Assembly (NCBI GenBank): GCA_022747635.1
Contig: JAKTNV010000003.1
Location: forward strand, 49,581,475 to 49,645,474
DNA: 64,000 nt
Source of the DNA: Hetaerina americana
Lineage: Eukaryota > Arthropoda > Insecta > Odonata > Calopterygidae
Direction: 5' to 3'
Of the stretch, positions 11,601 through 23,978 are shown piece after piece (within the stretch, counting starts at the first letter, position 1; each line of letters starts with the position of its first letter). The translations under genes and the position numbers were made by a program. Below the pieces are notes generated by a model, which saw nothing but the letters and a program-made list of their open reading frames with translations, ran no database searches and had not been told where the DNA came from.

Positions 11601-14600
11601 CTCATGGCTATCTTGTTCAATATTTATCTTGATAAGGGAATAAAACGAATGAATTCTCTGTAGAAGAGAGCGTTCACTGATAAATAGCCGGCGACATAGC
11701 AACCCCCGAAGAGAATGGTGCTCTGAAAAGGTCGGAAGTTCACATAAAGGGGAAACAAAAAAGCACTATATGAAGATATGATCCAGGGCTACGGGAAAAA
11801 GAACATAAGAAAAAACGCAGAACTCTGATGGAAGAATTTGAGGGAGTGAGACAATTTTCTCGTCTGGGAAGCGAAACTGCTGGCGATAGAAGAAGCAAAA
11901 GAAACAGACCGAGCATAAGAGCACAAATTAAGACAAATTTCTGCAAAAGAAAAGAAATCCTTACTCATTGTACATCCAAAATGGTTAATTATCATAGGAG
12001 AAAGTATAATCCTATAGAACAGATATCACTTAATGAAACTACCGATTTCGAGGGTAATATCCGTACAGAAGACCTAAAACAGAAAGAATTTACACTATTC
12101 GAGCAAACAATTTTGGAATGCTCATCGAGTTCTACATAAGCAAAAACTGAAAGAAGGCAAAAAGAAAACCATGACAAAGGGATAAAGTGGTCTTGAAAAT
12201 TACGAGAATTATTGGTCCGATGAAGTGATTGAAGAAAAGGCGAAATGCAGGAGAGAAAAAGGGATGATAACATGGACGACAACATACTCGTATACATGTG
12301 ACTATGGGAAATATTTACGCGAAGAAACACAGGGGTGTTACTAAATAGTAGGCTGATACGAGGCTCGGATGAAAACTTAATCAATGCTGGATTTTATAGA
12401 AGATAGTAAGTTATGCACATCATAAAGGAAATAGCAACATACCTACTTCCTCTAAGTGTCATTCCCTAGATAGACTTGAGCATTTGCACCCCGAATACTA
12501 CCCAGATAAAAGTTTTTCTGCATCTCGAAATTTATGAAATTAAATTTTACGCATACTCCGAATCAAAATCACGACAAGTAAAAAAAGGAGCAGGAATATT
12601 CATTCAAATTAGCTAAATACAGGAAATTAATTGCCCCGTCATTAATCATTACAAAATTATCTTCGATTGAATGAATCGGTCGAATATTCGAATGCAAATT
12701 AGCTTTTGATTAACTCGTGAAAACGATATCGTCGTAAACGAACTGGTTTTTATTAAACTACTGATTATTTATTCAATAACGGAGCCATAAATACAGCCAT
12801 CAATTTAGAGGGAACTCGCATAACTTTTCAGCGTCTGTGAGCTAATAATTTATGCAATACATTTAAAATATTAGTGCTCATGAATAATGCTTCGTAGCGG
12901 AATAATGTATTCAGAGCTAATGATATAACCGAGCAAACACTTCAGCCTAGATTCACTTTGGGGCCTATTTTGTTTGATGAAATCTGGGATGAAGTAAATG
13001 AGAAAAAAAGTCTAAGCATATCATTTTATCTTGAATCCAGCGAAGTAGTCAGGATAAGATTCATAGAAATAGTTACTTCATTAAACACCGGGTGTGCTAT
13101 CAACAAGGACGAAAGGCTTGCTTTTTCATTTCCAAGGACACTGAGAAATAGAAAAAAAACCGATGCTCCTCAAGAGCCGCAACGGAATCGTGAATTTCAA
13201 TGCACCCAGGGTAACGCACAGAACTTAATTACAAATCCCCGAGGGGAAAGGTCAAAGCTTACCACTTAGCCTGGCTGAGTTCTGCCGTGATGAAGTTCAG
13301 TCCGTTCATTTGAGCCTTGCGACAATACCACCCCCATGTCTTTTCATCCACTGCTCTTTCCCATCGTGCCCTCATTCATCCCGAACTAATTTCGCCTTGT
13401 ATGAAATCACCCCGGGAACTCAGCAGGGTAAAACACGACGTGCAATATGCTCCCGATTAGAGAATGATACTCATTGCTACATACAATCTTTCAGTAGTCG
13501 CTTATTTATTCATCCCTAATTATGAATAATCCACAGCTCTTCTATTATCTGATGAAATGAGATTTTAAAATCTGTATTTAATTAATTCAGTCAGTTACAA
13601 CTCAAACATTCAGGTGAACTGTGAAACATCCACGCACTTTTGATGTTTTACCCACATTTATGCTGAAAATATTGAGAGTCATTTCTTATAATTATACCAT
13701 TACATAAATGCTTCCAATATCAATAAAAATTTAGCTTCTTCATGATAATTGGAGGCCGGTTGTAACGATAGTCTGGCTAAGAGGATATTACTGGCAATTC
13801 GACATCAACTGGAATGACAAAATGAATTAAATATCCCTGGATGGTGAACTTAGTGCAGGTTCAGGGGGAACTCGGACTGATTAAATTTCAGCCTATCAGC
13901 CTTGATGCTTCTCTTGTGTTGGGAAGATAAAACTAATATTTTGCTTACTCTGCGTGGTTCTTTTATCTAGAGAATCGGTTTGCTGTGGACGCTTTAAATT
14001 ATTAACTATCGATAATTAAGGGCACATCCTTGCAACGCCCAAAATTTATAGACTCCCTGAATAACATAAACTAAGCTGAAAGAGGAATAATGCAAAGTAT
14101 AATATGAATGACTGGACGATACATTGAAAAAATTACGGAAAGGAAATGCTAATAATTCATTTTCTCTTAAAATCTATATCAATTAGTATATACTTCGTTG
14201 CATACGTCTGGGTTGAATTGCCTCAGCAAAATCATAACAATCGCCTTAAGTAATAACAAATATTCATAGCAGAAACGGAGAGAACAAACAGTGGCAGTGA
14301 ATTTAAATGTCTACAATGACGCAACGTGCGAATACATAAAAAAACTCTCAACAAATACATACTTATTGCAATAACTCTACCGATTTCGTCATTATCAGGA
14401 GGCCAGATATCTTAACCATGTAGTGACTCTCACCTTCTTCCAGCATTGGCTATCTCTACCTCTTTGAGCGGTGCTGAACACTGAGTAATTTCGTACTGAT
14501 CCTTCAACAGAATTTGGTTGGAGGAATAATGGAGTGAAACCTGGAGTCCTTTTCGTGAGAGATTCTAGGAGTAAATTACATTAAATTATAAGAAAATATG

Positions 14601-15345
14601 TCTTCACAAGCGGTAGTTCATTGAATGAGTTCATGGCATTTAACTCAGCACTATGAAGCAATTACTTAAGTAAGCAGCTATTTTACAATTTTTCCGTGAT
14701 TGACCTGAAGTAAAGGGGAAAGTACCACACTCGGTGAAACCCACGATGGTGGGAGGGTAGGCCTCCTTTGAGGGGGGAGGAAAGAGTAAAAGAATCGCTC
14801 ACCAATTTAGAAACTTTTTACATTTCAATACCGCACAAAATACGTAAACAGGGGATTTCGGTTGTTTTTCATGGCCTATTTTAGGGCTAAAGGTGATACG
14901 CTTCAATGATGAATACTATTTTGACCATATTTTTCAACTTGAAACTTATTTTCCACGTTTAATTCGATAGTACGACGATTTAAAAAATTGGTGGTAACGT
15001 CCTCCACTTTTAAAAATCATGGCTTGTAAAACTATGTCATTCCCAGAGTAGGTTGCGATTCACTCATGCTGAAAAAAAATCCGTTTCGAACAGGTCTTTT
15101 CTTCACAACATATATTATCTCTACTTCACAAAATTATAGTATCCCATGAATTGAACCGGCAACACACATAATAAGAGCAAATAAAATGGTGCACTATGTC
15201 TTACGAAATCTGAAATTTCGAGGAAATTACTGTCATCTAATTGATGTTACAGAATTTGTGTTTCGAAACGACCTCGGAACGATTAGTTCCTAAGAATACG
15301 TTAAACAATCATTACATCGATACACTTCCGAGTGTCAATGGTGGT
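5639..15345. other. AT-rich non-coding stretch, presumed 5' intron of the NCS-2-like gene
   Basis: No open frame here is longer than about 136 codons and none resembles a known protein. At 10,675-10,740 the phrase 'ataatatcct...aagtaaa' occurs twice as a short degraded tandem duplication. I see no RNA gene, clear transposon end or CpG island. Confidence 0.55.
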
Positions 15346-15392
15346 GTGAAGTTAGGTTAATTCCTATGGCCCAATAATTAACCTAACTTCAC
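15346..15392. repeat. Perfect 17-bp inverted repeat (hairpin)
   Basis: GTGAAGTTAGGTTAATT at 15346-15362 and its exact reverse complement at 15376-15392, separated by a 13-nt loop. There are no obvious target duplications and no coding context. It could be a small MITE remnant or simply a hairpin. Confidence 0.85.
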
Positions 15393-16444
15393 ATTCACAG
15401 CTAATAGCTCACATGTCTTATTTCTAAGGTGGTTTTTTTGAGCATAAAAATGTATGTAAGATATTAAAACCATAACGATTAGGCGGAGTAAAATACCCGT
15501 ATCTGACTATTTTCATTAAGCCACGCATTTCATCGGCTGTAAATTGAACATCTCATTACTCATCGTGCCAGTCCAGAAAAAAAGTTTGCTGCTTTGAATT
15601 GGGGTCATAAAATCATTAACTCAGACTTCCCTTATTCGGCAAAGCCAGAAGAGGTGCGTGAGTCAGCTTAAGGCCACACCCGTGCAGAGTGACAGTGTTT
15701 AGACGCAAGCAGTATGCTGTTCTCTCGTCCTCCAAACCTTTTCTTCCATTTGACTCCAATACAATAGCCAAATTGGCCGATGATATTGAAAAATATAGGT
15801 CTCCAGCAGGAATATTGGTGGCTCCATGAGGCGAAAGATTTCTTTAATTTTTAAAAATTATTGGGGATGCCGTTTATATAATTACGGGGGAAGAAAAGCT
15901 AATATATAATCCAAAAGACCCGAAGGACACCAGATTTTCTCAATACGATTGCGAAATGAAGATTGCAAGGACTTCATTAGTCGGACGTAAAAACAAACTA
16001 CATGTCGCACAAAGGGGCAAGCAGCAGTAATGTCATCGCTCGCCACTGTCAGACCGGATGGTTTCTAATGTATCTTTTACGAATTTGTAGTGAACACATG
16101 TTACTACAAAATCTGTGAAATCCCTACGCACCTTGCTCGGACTGCTACATTTTTATAATTATCTAAATAGAAAATTACGCTCACAATTACTAAAAGGAAT
16201 ATGGTATAAGATCGCTCATCACTACACGCACATTAAAGAAAGGAGACTATCTGATCTAAAGATAAAATTTTCCCCAAATTGCAACCAGGCAAATGTAGGT
16301 GGAGCAATAGCATTATAATTTACATAAGTTTTATTTTCCATGAGACAACCACGTGACGAACTACACTCATGAACTCGACATCCATTCGTTAATCTCTCAA
16401 GAGATAAAAATGAGGCAGGCCATATTTAATCACTATATAAGATA

Positions 16445-16486
16445 ATACAATTTCAGAGTGTAAAAATCATTCGCCTTGACCGGGCT
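16445..16486 (-). repeat. SINE-family fragment
   Basis: On the minus strand it reads CCCGGTCAAGGCGAAT, then TTTTTACACT.TGAAATTGT. This matches 23,034-23,072 with few differences and also the box-B-proximal part of the SINEs at 47 kb (CCCGGTCAAGG.AAT..TTTTG.ACTT). It is probably a tRNA-derived SINE remnant. Confidence 0.5.
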
Positions 16487-17720
16487 ATAAGACGTAAAAC
16501 TATACATAGGACCTACAACTATATAAGACCTAACCCCACGTAACATTCACCCTATACCCATTTTCAAAATAACCGAGTTATCGAGGTTCCAGAGGAGAAA
16601 AATGTTTCATTGGAAGTTATTTTTAAATACAGTGATCAGTATGCGTCTATGGTGTTGATAATTTTTTTGATGTTTGCGATTTTGAGGGCCATTAAGGCAG
16701 GCTGATACATTAAGCGCAAAAGATTCAGTTGGAAAACCAGCCAACGGCAAGTAAATGAGAAGGGATGAACCGAAGGTAGAAAGATGGAATTTTGGAGGGC
16801 GTGAAAATTTAACGAAAATCGCTACTCAATATATTTCAATACACTCTCCACAAGATTTTTTCATATGCCGAATAATCAAAACAACTCTACGGCAAAATGT
16901 CTATCTCGTTCGCGCATCCTTTCAAATGTCTGACAACTTGAGAATAATATGTTTTGACGCTCACCAAATACCACCGAGTAAACTAACTTCTGTTGCCAAG
17001 GAATTAACAGAAGTTCCATTTGAGGTGAGCTCTAGGAGCTACGCTTTCGAAAGGGTTACGCCTCACGAAGAACGTATGTTAACACATGTGACTTTTAGAA
17101 TAATATCATATTAAGGTCCATCAAACTGTATTTTGTATTAAGCACTATTATTCTTACAAGTTTTATTAGTAGTCTAAACTGATTCATCTCTGAAATGGGC
17201 ATTGATAGTACGCACAATTTTCTCAAATGAAATATTTGCTCTGGATTCAGTTAGAAATAAAATTAATAAAAACACAAAGTTACAGTTTGACATCATCAAT
17301 ACGAAAGCTGAATTAATTCATACCTGTAGACTTAAAATTCATATCATAATACAGGTCAGACAACACCCCACATTCGTTAGAATGATTGAAATAAATTCTA
17401 AATGATATTAAACGAAGTAAAAACTTCAGCAATGCTACGATATTTTCATTAAGAGTCTTCATATAAAGAAAATTAAGACTAAAATCAACAAATACATTGA
17501 CATAAAGTAAGCAAGCAACTAGGTCATACCGTTACCAGGGTCAATTGGCGTTATTTCAGTGATTTTTAATCTTGATTTTCTCTCTCAGCTTATTCAGAGC
17601 AAGGGTATATCCCTATTATCTGTTCGCTAGTAGTAGAACTGCTGACCAATTTCAAAAGTGGCAGGAAAGGCAAAGCCCAAATATATTCGCCCTATTTCTA
17701 CTTTTCGTAATTAGACCACC
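16487..17720. other. Non-coding AT-rich stretch
   Basis: Open frames of 119 codons (16,755-17,114) and 67 codons (17,202-17,405) are present, but their translations resemble nothing known to me. No other structure seen. Confidence 0.5.
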
Positions 17721-17944
17721 GGCACTTAAGAAGTCTCGGAGTGTTAGATGATACGGCTTCAGTGTAGGTTTTAATTAGATTTTTAAAAACATGTTTGGTT
17801 GAAAGGTGGTACACGTTTAAGTTTTGAGCATGCTGACCGATTCCGCCAGGAAAAACTCCTTACTCTCTTATAAATCACGAAAATGTCGAAAAGTTTTTAT
17901 CTTCTGCTAGCGAGTGTAGAAACTTTGTGTTGTGCAAAAATTGG
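17721..17944. repeat. Dispersed repeat, copy 1
   Basis: About 220 bp matching 23,979-24,198 in the same orientation at roughly 85-90% identity, from GGCA..T.AGAAGTCTCGG to TTTGTGTT.TGCAAAAAT. Shared landmarks are AGTGTAGGTTTTAATTAGAT, GAGCATGCTGACC and CTCTTATAAATCACGAAAA. No coding capacity or obvious terminal inverted repeat, so the family type is unknown. Confidence 0.85.
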
Positions 17945-18240
17945 CTAGGAACAAGTTTAACTTTTGAAATCCAACGATGTCTTATATCTCCTCTAGCAGT
18001 GTACCTAAGGGGAACCCATTTAAATCCTGTTGCACGCGACGATATCAGTTTGATCGGTTGATTTTAAATGTAATAGCAAAGATCTCGAGAATCAAAAAGA
18101 TTGTGTAGCTCCAAAACCTTAGACATCTCCATTTCCCAAACGAGGACATGGTTCAGACATTAGTATCCCATTCAGCTTGAAATTTTCGTTTAGTATCCGG
18201 CGAAGCGTCTCATCCACGTCTTTGTCTAGCCAACTGGTTC

Positions 18241-18489
18241 AAATTGGTTGATCTGCATTGAAATTCGCATGCATTAAACATGGGTGTTGAAGTAGTTGAT
18301 CCGCGTCGTACCGTTAGAATTCCAATTGCATAATGTCCTGCATGCCATGGTCCGAGAGAGCAGAAACGATAATTAGAAAGGACTACGGTTAATAGCTCTC
18401 GAATTAGAAGTCTGACGGTGCGACGCTTATTTACTACTTCAACACCTGTGTTGAACGAATGAGAATTTCCACGGAGATCAACGAATTTC
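18241..18489. repeat. Diverged long inverted repeat (MITE or foldback relic)
   Basis: Arm 18241-18328 matches the reverse complement of about 18402-18489 over some 88 bp at about 77% identity, with an internal loop of about 73 nt. The best-conserved part is GGTGTTGAAGTAGT, read on plus at about 18282 and on minus near 18447. Divergence between the arms indicates an old insertion. No clear flanking duplication was found. Confidence 0.65.
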
Positions 18490-20249
18490 GTCTATGCTCT
18501 GCTTGCGTATTTCTGAGTTGGCACTCACAGGGTTGTTTCGCGTTATATAAAAACTGACAAATTATTTCTAACGGTAGTCTTTCGTGAGATATATAAATAG
18601 TCGTATTTATTTCGGGGTGGCATGGAAACTATGACGCCCTTCTACCACCTAACCCCTGAGGAGACCTAAGTATTGCACATCAATGTGAGCTTATGACAAA
18701 AGACTGCATAGTATGAACAGCCGAGTGCCAAAACTATTACGTTCTTCATCTCGCTCTATTTTCTCCCGCTAATTTCTCCCACATCATATTCCCCTTTTAA
18801 CTCACATTCACCTCTCAATAAGAGATTTTAGTATCTCAATTTATCTCAATATGTACTCGTATGCACACTCCAGCGTTACTAATCTACCGCAGTTGGCACT
18901 CCTTTACGTTTTCCTCAAATTCATACCACAATTCCTCGTTTCATCCCACGCTTCTAACACGGCACTTGTCTCACTCTTCATCCAGCTTACATTTCTTCCA
19001 TTTTGCTGCAACCTTAAATCTCAAAGGTCTCCGGCATATACCCAAACCTCTTCTTTCGAGCATCAAGTCCCAGACTGACACACTCTCATGGTCCATATGG
19101 TAGTCGTCATCACCGATTTCTCGCCTTAGAGTATCATGCATCCATTTTCGTCTCGATTTGTAAATCGCATTTCCGTACTAAAATATCTATATCTGTTTGA
19201 AGGAACAGAAGCAGTTTCTAAAAACAGAGAATTTCGGTATTTTTCGCGCGGATGTATTCTTGTCAATTTTCACGGTTCCAGACCTCTCAAATCTTTTTAC
19301 TTCACGCAGCGCTGAACCGAAACACGCTAAGAAATACGCTAAAATATTTCCGTTTTCATGCTGATTTTATGACGAAGAAAACTAGGTGTTTATACTCACT
19401 TGAAAAACTATAAAAATTTGCTCCGATAAGGTTTGCGTAGAACTTATTTGCACTGAAAAATCTAAGATTACCACGGCATACGGACCAGAACAACATCTAA
19501 TACATCTTCAGAGAGTCTGAAGATTTCCGAGTCAGTTACTGGAATCAACCGCATTAAAAAGCCGTTTTCCAGGACATCTAAGAGTGAGAGTGAATGCGCG
19601 CTAGCGCTAGAGCCGACTTCGTATTTCAGCAACTGGGCGTCCGTCATCTTTTCAAATGGTATGCGCAGGTTACCTAGCACCGAAAACCACAGTCCGAGCA
19701 TAATCTCCGTTCCAAACTGGCCCCGTCGCAATACACTTGGCGAAACGCGACGCGAGGTCCTATACCAAGTGAAAGGCCATGCACACACACTTGAGGAATT
19801 CTCAGAGAGTACTGGCCACTCCCTACTGTCCACGTTGTGTTAATAAATTGAAAACAATGGATAAAGATCGTTTTTGACAGCATAGAATTAACTCGTTAAA
19901 ATCCCCACCCTCTTTCAGGAACACTCCCGGGTTATTACACGCGTGCTTCAAAGGTAGCGAGATAAAAACGGAAGAAAATAAATTAAAACCTTCCCACCAT
20001 ACGCTCGATCAAGCCTTGTTCACTCTTTACCCCCATCGTTCTTTAACTCCACCCTGACCGCTTCAAATCAGCAACAAATATACGTACGCCCATGGATTCA
20101 TGGGTCTACTCTTTTTAGTCGATTGCTATACACAATAAAAGAACTCAGTGGCCATGAGAATGGATTTTTATGAGGTATTCGTCCACGAGAAATACTACAA
20201 AATGGGAAATTTGCCACCTGTAAAAAATAATTGAAGTCATTCTTTCGTA
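18490..20249. other. Non-coding stretch with one unexplained 121-codon minus-strand frame
   Basis: A minus-strand frame of 121 codons at 19,468-19,833 sits in a more GC-rich patch. Its translation (including LGLWFSVLGNLRIPFEKM) does not match a family I recognise and has no visible splice context. The remaining sequence is AT-rich and featureless. Confidence 0.4.
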
Positions 20250-20530
20250 AGTGGTTCGTTCTATTCAATTTTATTTTGAAGATGATAAGGAAGGAAAGTT
20301 TCCGGTGAAAACACTTGACGAACTCACGTCTCGTCTAGGGAAGCCTCTATGCCGAATGAAAGTTTGCAACCTGAATAACCCAATCGCTGAAGAGAAGTAT
20401 GTTTCTTGGGGCAGACGGATTAGTGGATATGCCCGAATGTTTCATACGATTTGAACCCGAGACCCTCCCGGTAATTTGCTAAACATACGACCGGTAATCT
20501 GCCAGGTAGAGCTGCAGTTAATGCATTAAT
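20250..20530 (-). mobile_element. tRNA-derived SINE (probable)
   Basis: On the minus strand the 5' part contains a box A-like CAGCTCTACCTGGCAGA and a box B-like GGGTTCAAATCG about 45 nt downstream, joined by a stem CCGGT...ACCGG. This is the split Pol III promoter of a tRNA-derived SINE. The body runs leftwards to about 20,250. Element ends are approximate, and no poly-A or microsatellite tail is clear. Confidence 0.45.
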
Positions 20531-21537
20531 TTAAAATTTAAGATGAGAAACTTCAATCGGAAACAGCCAAGAAAACACATGGTACCTACACATCAGTTTC
20601 AGTACAATTATATTTAAAACATGTTAAATAAAACAAACAAATTATTAACATTATTAATTAGTTTAATAGTACGCATTCATGGGTATATTCTCAATAACTG
20701 AGTTAATTTCCACGGATATAATTAACTTGTCAGGTTTATATGGGAATATCATGGAAATGCACCCTAGAAAATACCTTCTATTATAAATAACGATATTAAA
20801 TAACTCGGCAGGTTAGATATTAAAAATTATTAATAGCCAAAATCACAAAATGATATATAATTACGTATTGTAATCAAAATCACCAAATTTTCCAGCATTG
20901 AGATTTATAAAATTAGTATTATCCATGTTAACTAGCTGCATTACCAGTGTTCACGGCAACTTTTTGTTAATATTAATTACTACAAAGGCGAAACAAGTTC
21001 AGGTAAATGTGATTGTATTTCATTTGAATATTGAGGTTAAAGGGAGATTACAAAGTTTTGTCAAAATTATAATAGAAAACATGTTAGCCACTAAATTGAG
21101 TTTTCGAATCCTACATTTTATAAATCATAGAATTACAGAACTCATTTCGTAAGATTCTACGAGGACATGCGTTTTCGAAAGCTCCTATTACTTATCACCG
21201 CTAAAAAAACGCTCAATCTGATATCAAAGTCCTCAAACGCATTCCTTTGGATGGAATAGGCAAAGGACTTGGACTCGAAACTAAGGATTTAAAATTACTT
21301 AAAACCAGAAATGTTTTCGTGGGTCTAAAATATTAAGCAATACAGACGTACAGCAATAGACAAAGAAAAGACGTAAGTTTACAAACTTCTTTAACAGAGG
21401 TTCAATGGTAACAGATTTCGACCTTGTATACCACTGTTGTCATTGTTGCGTGTACCACAAAACGGGCGATGTCACCTGAAAAAAATAGCATTTGTGAAGC
21501 GTAAAGGTGAAGGAGAAAAGATATTTCGCGTTAATTA
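20531..21537. other. AT-rich stretch before the mariner
   Basis: Nothing recognisable; short frames only. Confidence 0.5.
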
Positions 21538-21573
21538 CAAGGTGTGGTCAAAAAAAGACCGGACTGATTTTAT
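21538..21573 (+). repeat. Mariner left terminal inverted repeat
   Basis: Begins CAAGGTGTGGTCAAAAAAAG, and pairs with the right repeat with about four mismatches. Confidence 0.9.
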
Positions 21574-21734
21574 TCTGCGCAATCCGTTCAACTGTTCGAA
21601 ACGAGAGACAGTGCGCCATCTAGCGACATACCTGACGACTAAAACGATAGGTGTTGCGTTTGTTTACGTCTAGTCGTTACGCAGCAGCAGCGGTAAGTGT
21701 CTTAACCTGTTCGTCGCCGCGTGCAACGGCAGCA

Positions 21735-22118
21735 ATGAAGGAGCTAGAGGAACAGCGTGTGTGCGTGAAATTTTGTTTCAAACTTGACAAAAGTGCTAAG
21801 GAGACATTTGGAATGATTCAGCAAGCCTTTGTTAATGAAGCTATGGGTGGAAGCCAGTGTTTTAAATGGTACAGTAGTTTTAAATCGGGCATAACTTCGA
21901 CAGATCAAGATTCGCGAACGGGGTGGCCTTCCACGTCGACAGACCCCAACCATGTCAATTTGGTGAATGATTTGGCGCTGGCAAATCGCCGTTTAACTGT
22001 TATGGAGATAGCCAAGGAAGTGAACATTAGTTTTGAATCCTGCCAGACAATTTTGACAGATATTTTGGGAATGATGCGGGTCGCATTAAAATTCGTTCCC
22101 CGGGTGCTGACTGACTGA
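21735..22118 (+). pseudogene. Mariner transposase, N-terminal DNA-binding part only
   Basis: The frame begins MKELEEQRVCVKFCFKLDKS and continues through FKWYSSFKSG, RTGWPSTSTD and NRRLTVMEIAKEVNIS to KFVPRVLTD, then a stop. These are the paired helix-turn-helix domains and the WVPHEL-equivalent linker (here FVPRVL) of mariner/SETMAR-type transposases. After the stop, out-of-frame pieces continue (QELLDQANADPEFL near 22,150), then jump at about 22,190 to the C-terminal FVPKVK...AYQAGFESWKKR segment. Everything between, with the catalytic acidic residues, is deleted. The product could at most bind terminal repeats. Confidence 0.9.
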
Positions 22119-22135
22119 ACAGAGACAAAAACGTG

Positions 22136-22367
22136 AGGGCATTCGTCAGGAACTCCTGGATCAAGCCAATGCCGACCCAGAGTTTCTTAAAACATTTTTT
22201 TTTGTTCCCAAAGTTAAAATCAACCTTGAAAGGACGCCGATTCGACTCTATTGTACGGCGGACCTGAAGAGGATCCCTAAGGCGGCTTACCAGGCAGGGT
22301 TCGAGAGCTGGAAGAAACGATAGCAAAGGTGTTTCGTCAGCCAAGGCATGTAATTTGAGGGCGACAA
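22136..22367 (+). pseudogene. Mariner transposase C-terminal remnant after an internal deletion
   Basis: LDQANADPEFL (about 22,158-22,190) is joined directly to FFFVPKVKINLE...IPKAAYQAGFESWKKR (to about 22,323), and the end of the frame (QGM.FEGDKFD) is also visible to about 22,372. In full-length mariners these two segments are well over 100 residues apart. Confidence 0.85.
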
Positions 22368-22403
22368 GTTCGATTAAGCTGTATCCGTCGAAATAAACAA
22401 GTT

Positions 22404-22439
22404 ATAAAATCAGTCTTGTCTTTTTCTGATCACACCTTG
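22404..22439 (-). repeat. Mariner right terminal inverted repeat
   Basis: The reverse complement begins CAAGGTGTGATCAGAAAAAG, the partner of the left repeat. Confidence 0.9.
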
Positions 22440-22995
22440 TCCACTGATCACACGGTGAGCTTTTGGAATATATTTCAGAACATTTTGATTCAGCAAATGA
22501 ACAAAATGGTGAAAAATTGTTAAGCATGAAAAATACAAACCCTCGATCTCAATGACTACAAATTCAAATAGGAGAGCCTCTTTCGACAAGAGGACTTAAC
22601 ACCGATTAAACCTAAAACTTGGGAATTAATAATGAGATTACAATGGGAATGTCGAGGAAATAATCCAATTATGATACAAAATCAGCGGACCAGACAATTA
22701 TACGAAGCTTGTCTCTCGAACCATACATTCAAGAATTCTTTTTTCTCTTAAAAAATTCACGACCAGAGATCTAAAAGATGAAGATAGCTCCCTTTCACAC
22801 ACGCATGCTTTCTCCGCCGTTCACACTCTTCATTTAAACGGATCGTGGGCTAAAGCATCCTAAAACGCCATCTCGCGGAATGTTTCGGGCTAGTTAAGCT
22901 ACATCTAGATCATTTATCTTTGACAAATTCAAAGAACCTGAGGGAGATGCCGCGAAAGTAACTTTTAACGGAGTCGCCCGCTAATATACGCCAAA
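22440..22995. other. Non-coding flank of the mariner
   Basis: AT-rich; nothing recognisable. Confidence 0.5.
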
Positions 22996-23077
22996 ATGCA
23001 ACAATTTCAAAATGTAAAAATCAGTCGATTTAATCCCGGTCAAGGCGAATACTTTTTACACTTTGAAATTGTTGCAT
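22996..23077 (+). repeat. Foldback fragment of the SINE family
   Basis: Arms 22996-23020 and 23053-23077 (25 bp, one mismatch) flank a 32-nt loop that contains TTTAATCCCGGTCAAGGCGAAT. The loop and right arm match the SINE-family fragment at 16.45 kb and, more weakly, the SINEs at 47 kb. The left arm is an inverted copy of the right arm, so the structure may come from a foldback or template-switch insertion. Confidence 0.6.
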
Positions 23078-23978
23078 TGCACACTTAAATATGCTTAAGA
23101 TTTACCCCGTCGAACTATCATTAAAAATAAATTTTGAGATAAAGGTAAACTAAACTTCTTTTTCACACATAACTCAAGAATTCCATTAATGCCTCCATGT
23201 AGCAAAGATAAATTCCGCGAAATGTAAATATCGACGAAACGGGTGTGCACATTTTCAATCGCACATACTCAAAGCTCAATACAAATATACCAAGAAAAAT
23301 AATAGAACTCAATACGATTTAAACAGTTCACAATTAGATAGTGACGCACTTTCTAAACAACGAAAGCCTGTTCTTGAATCAATACGTGCAACATACAAAC
23401 ACATGATGCATTAGTCTTATACGATGGACTTGGAAAAGCCATTAAGAATCCGTCCTGAGAAAATCTTGAGTGAAGAAAAGAAAACAAAGGTGAAATAAAA
23501 AGTTTTACTCTGTTCACTCAAATATGAGAGTGACGCCACATTGAATGCATTCCTATCGCTGTGAAGTTTTCAGGATCCTCGCTGATTTTTTTTCCTTCAA
23601 GTACTCTCTCGACGTTCAGAATTCGAGGAAAGTTCGACGCAGGCGCTTCTCCTCCTCGATTCTCCGGTGTCCCTCTCATCGGACGACAAGTATCATGGAT
23701 GTCATGGAAATCTCTCTCTCCAAGTTACTTTCTCACCTTAGAGCAATCTTGGGTACTGCAACTGGACAGGACTAGAGGGAGCATTATTATTCCCGAGCCC
23801 AGGGTTGAGAGAGCTGCAAGAGGACGGGCTATCTTTTTACTATCCCCGTTAGTCAAGTGGTTCCCTTTTTTTACGTATGCTGCTTCGGATGGAAGGTATT
23901 AAATAGAATTATTTTTATAATGATGGAAATAGTAAACCCACAGCACAATACGACTAATACTCCATAATGAATCTTTAA
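23078..23978. other. Non-coding stretch
   Basis: Slightly more GC-rich around 23,560-23,850 with overlapping short frames up to 113 codons. None is recognised. Confidence 0.45.

Larger units (their letters stand above)
21538..22439 (+). mobile_element. Internally deleted mariner element
   Basis: About 0.9 kb bounded by 36-bp terminal inverted repeats that match at about 32 positions: 21538-21573, starting CAAGGTGTGGTC, and 22404-22439, ending GATCACACCTTG. The left flank is TA, the mariner target; the right flank reads TC, one change from the expected TA duplicate. An intact mariner is about 1.3 kb, so roughly 0.4 kb or more is missing, including the catalytic DDD domain. It could be moved in trans only if active relatives exist. 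Confidence 0.92.
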
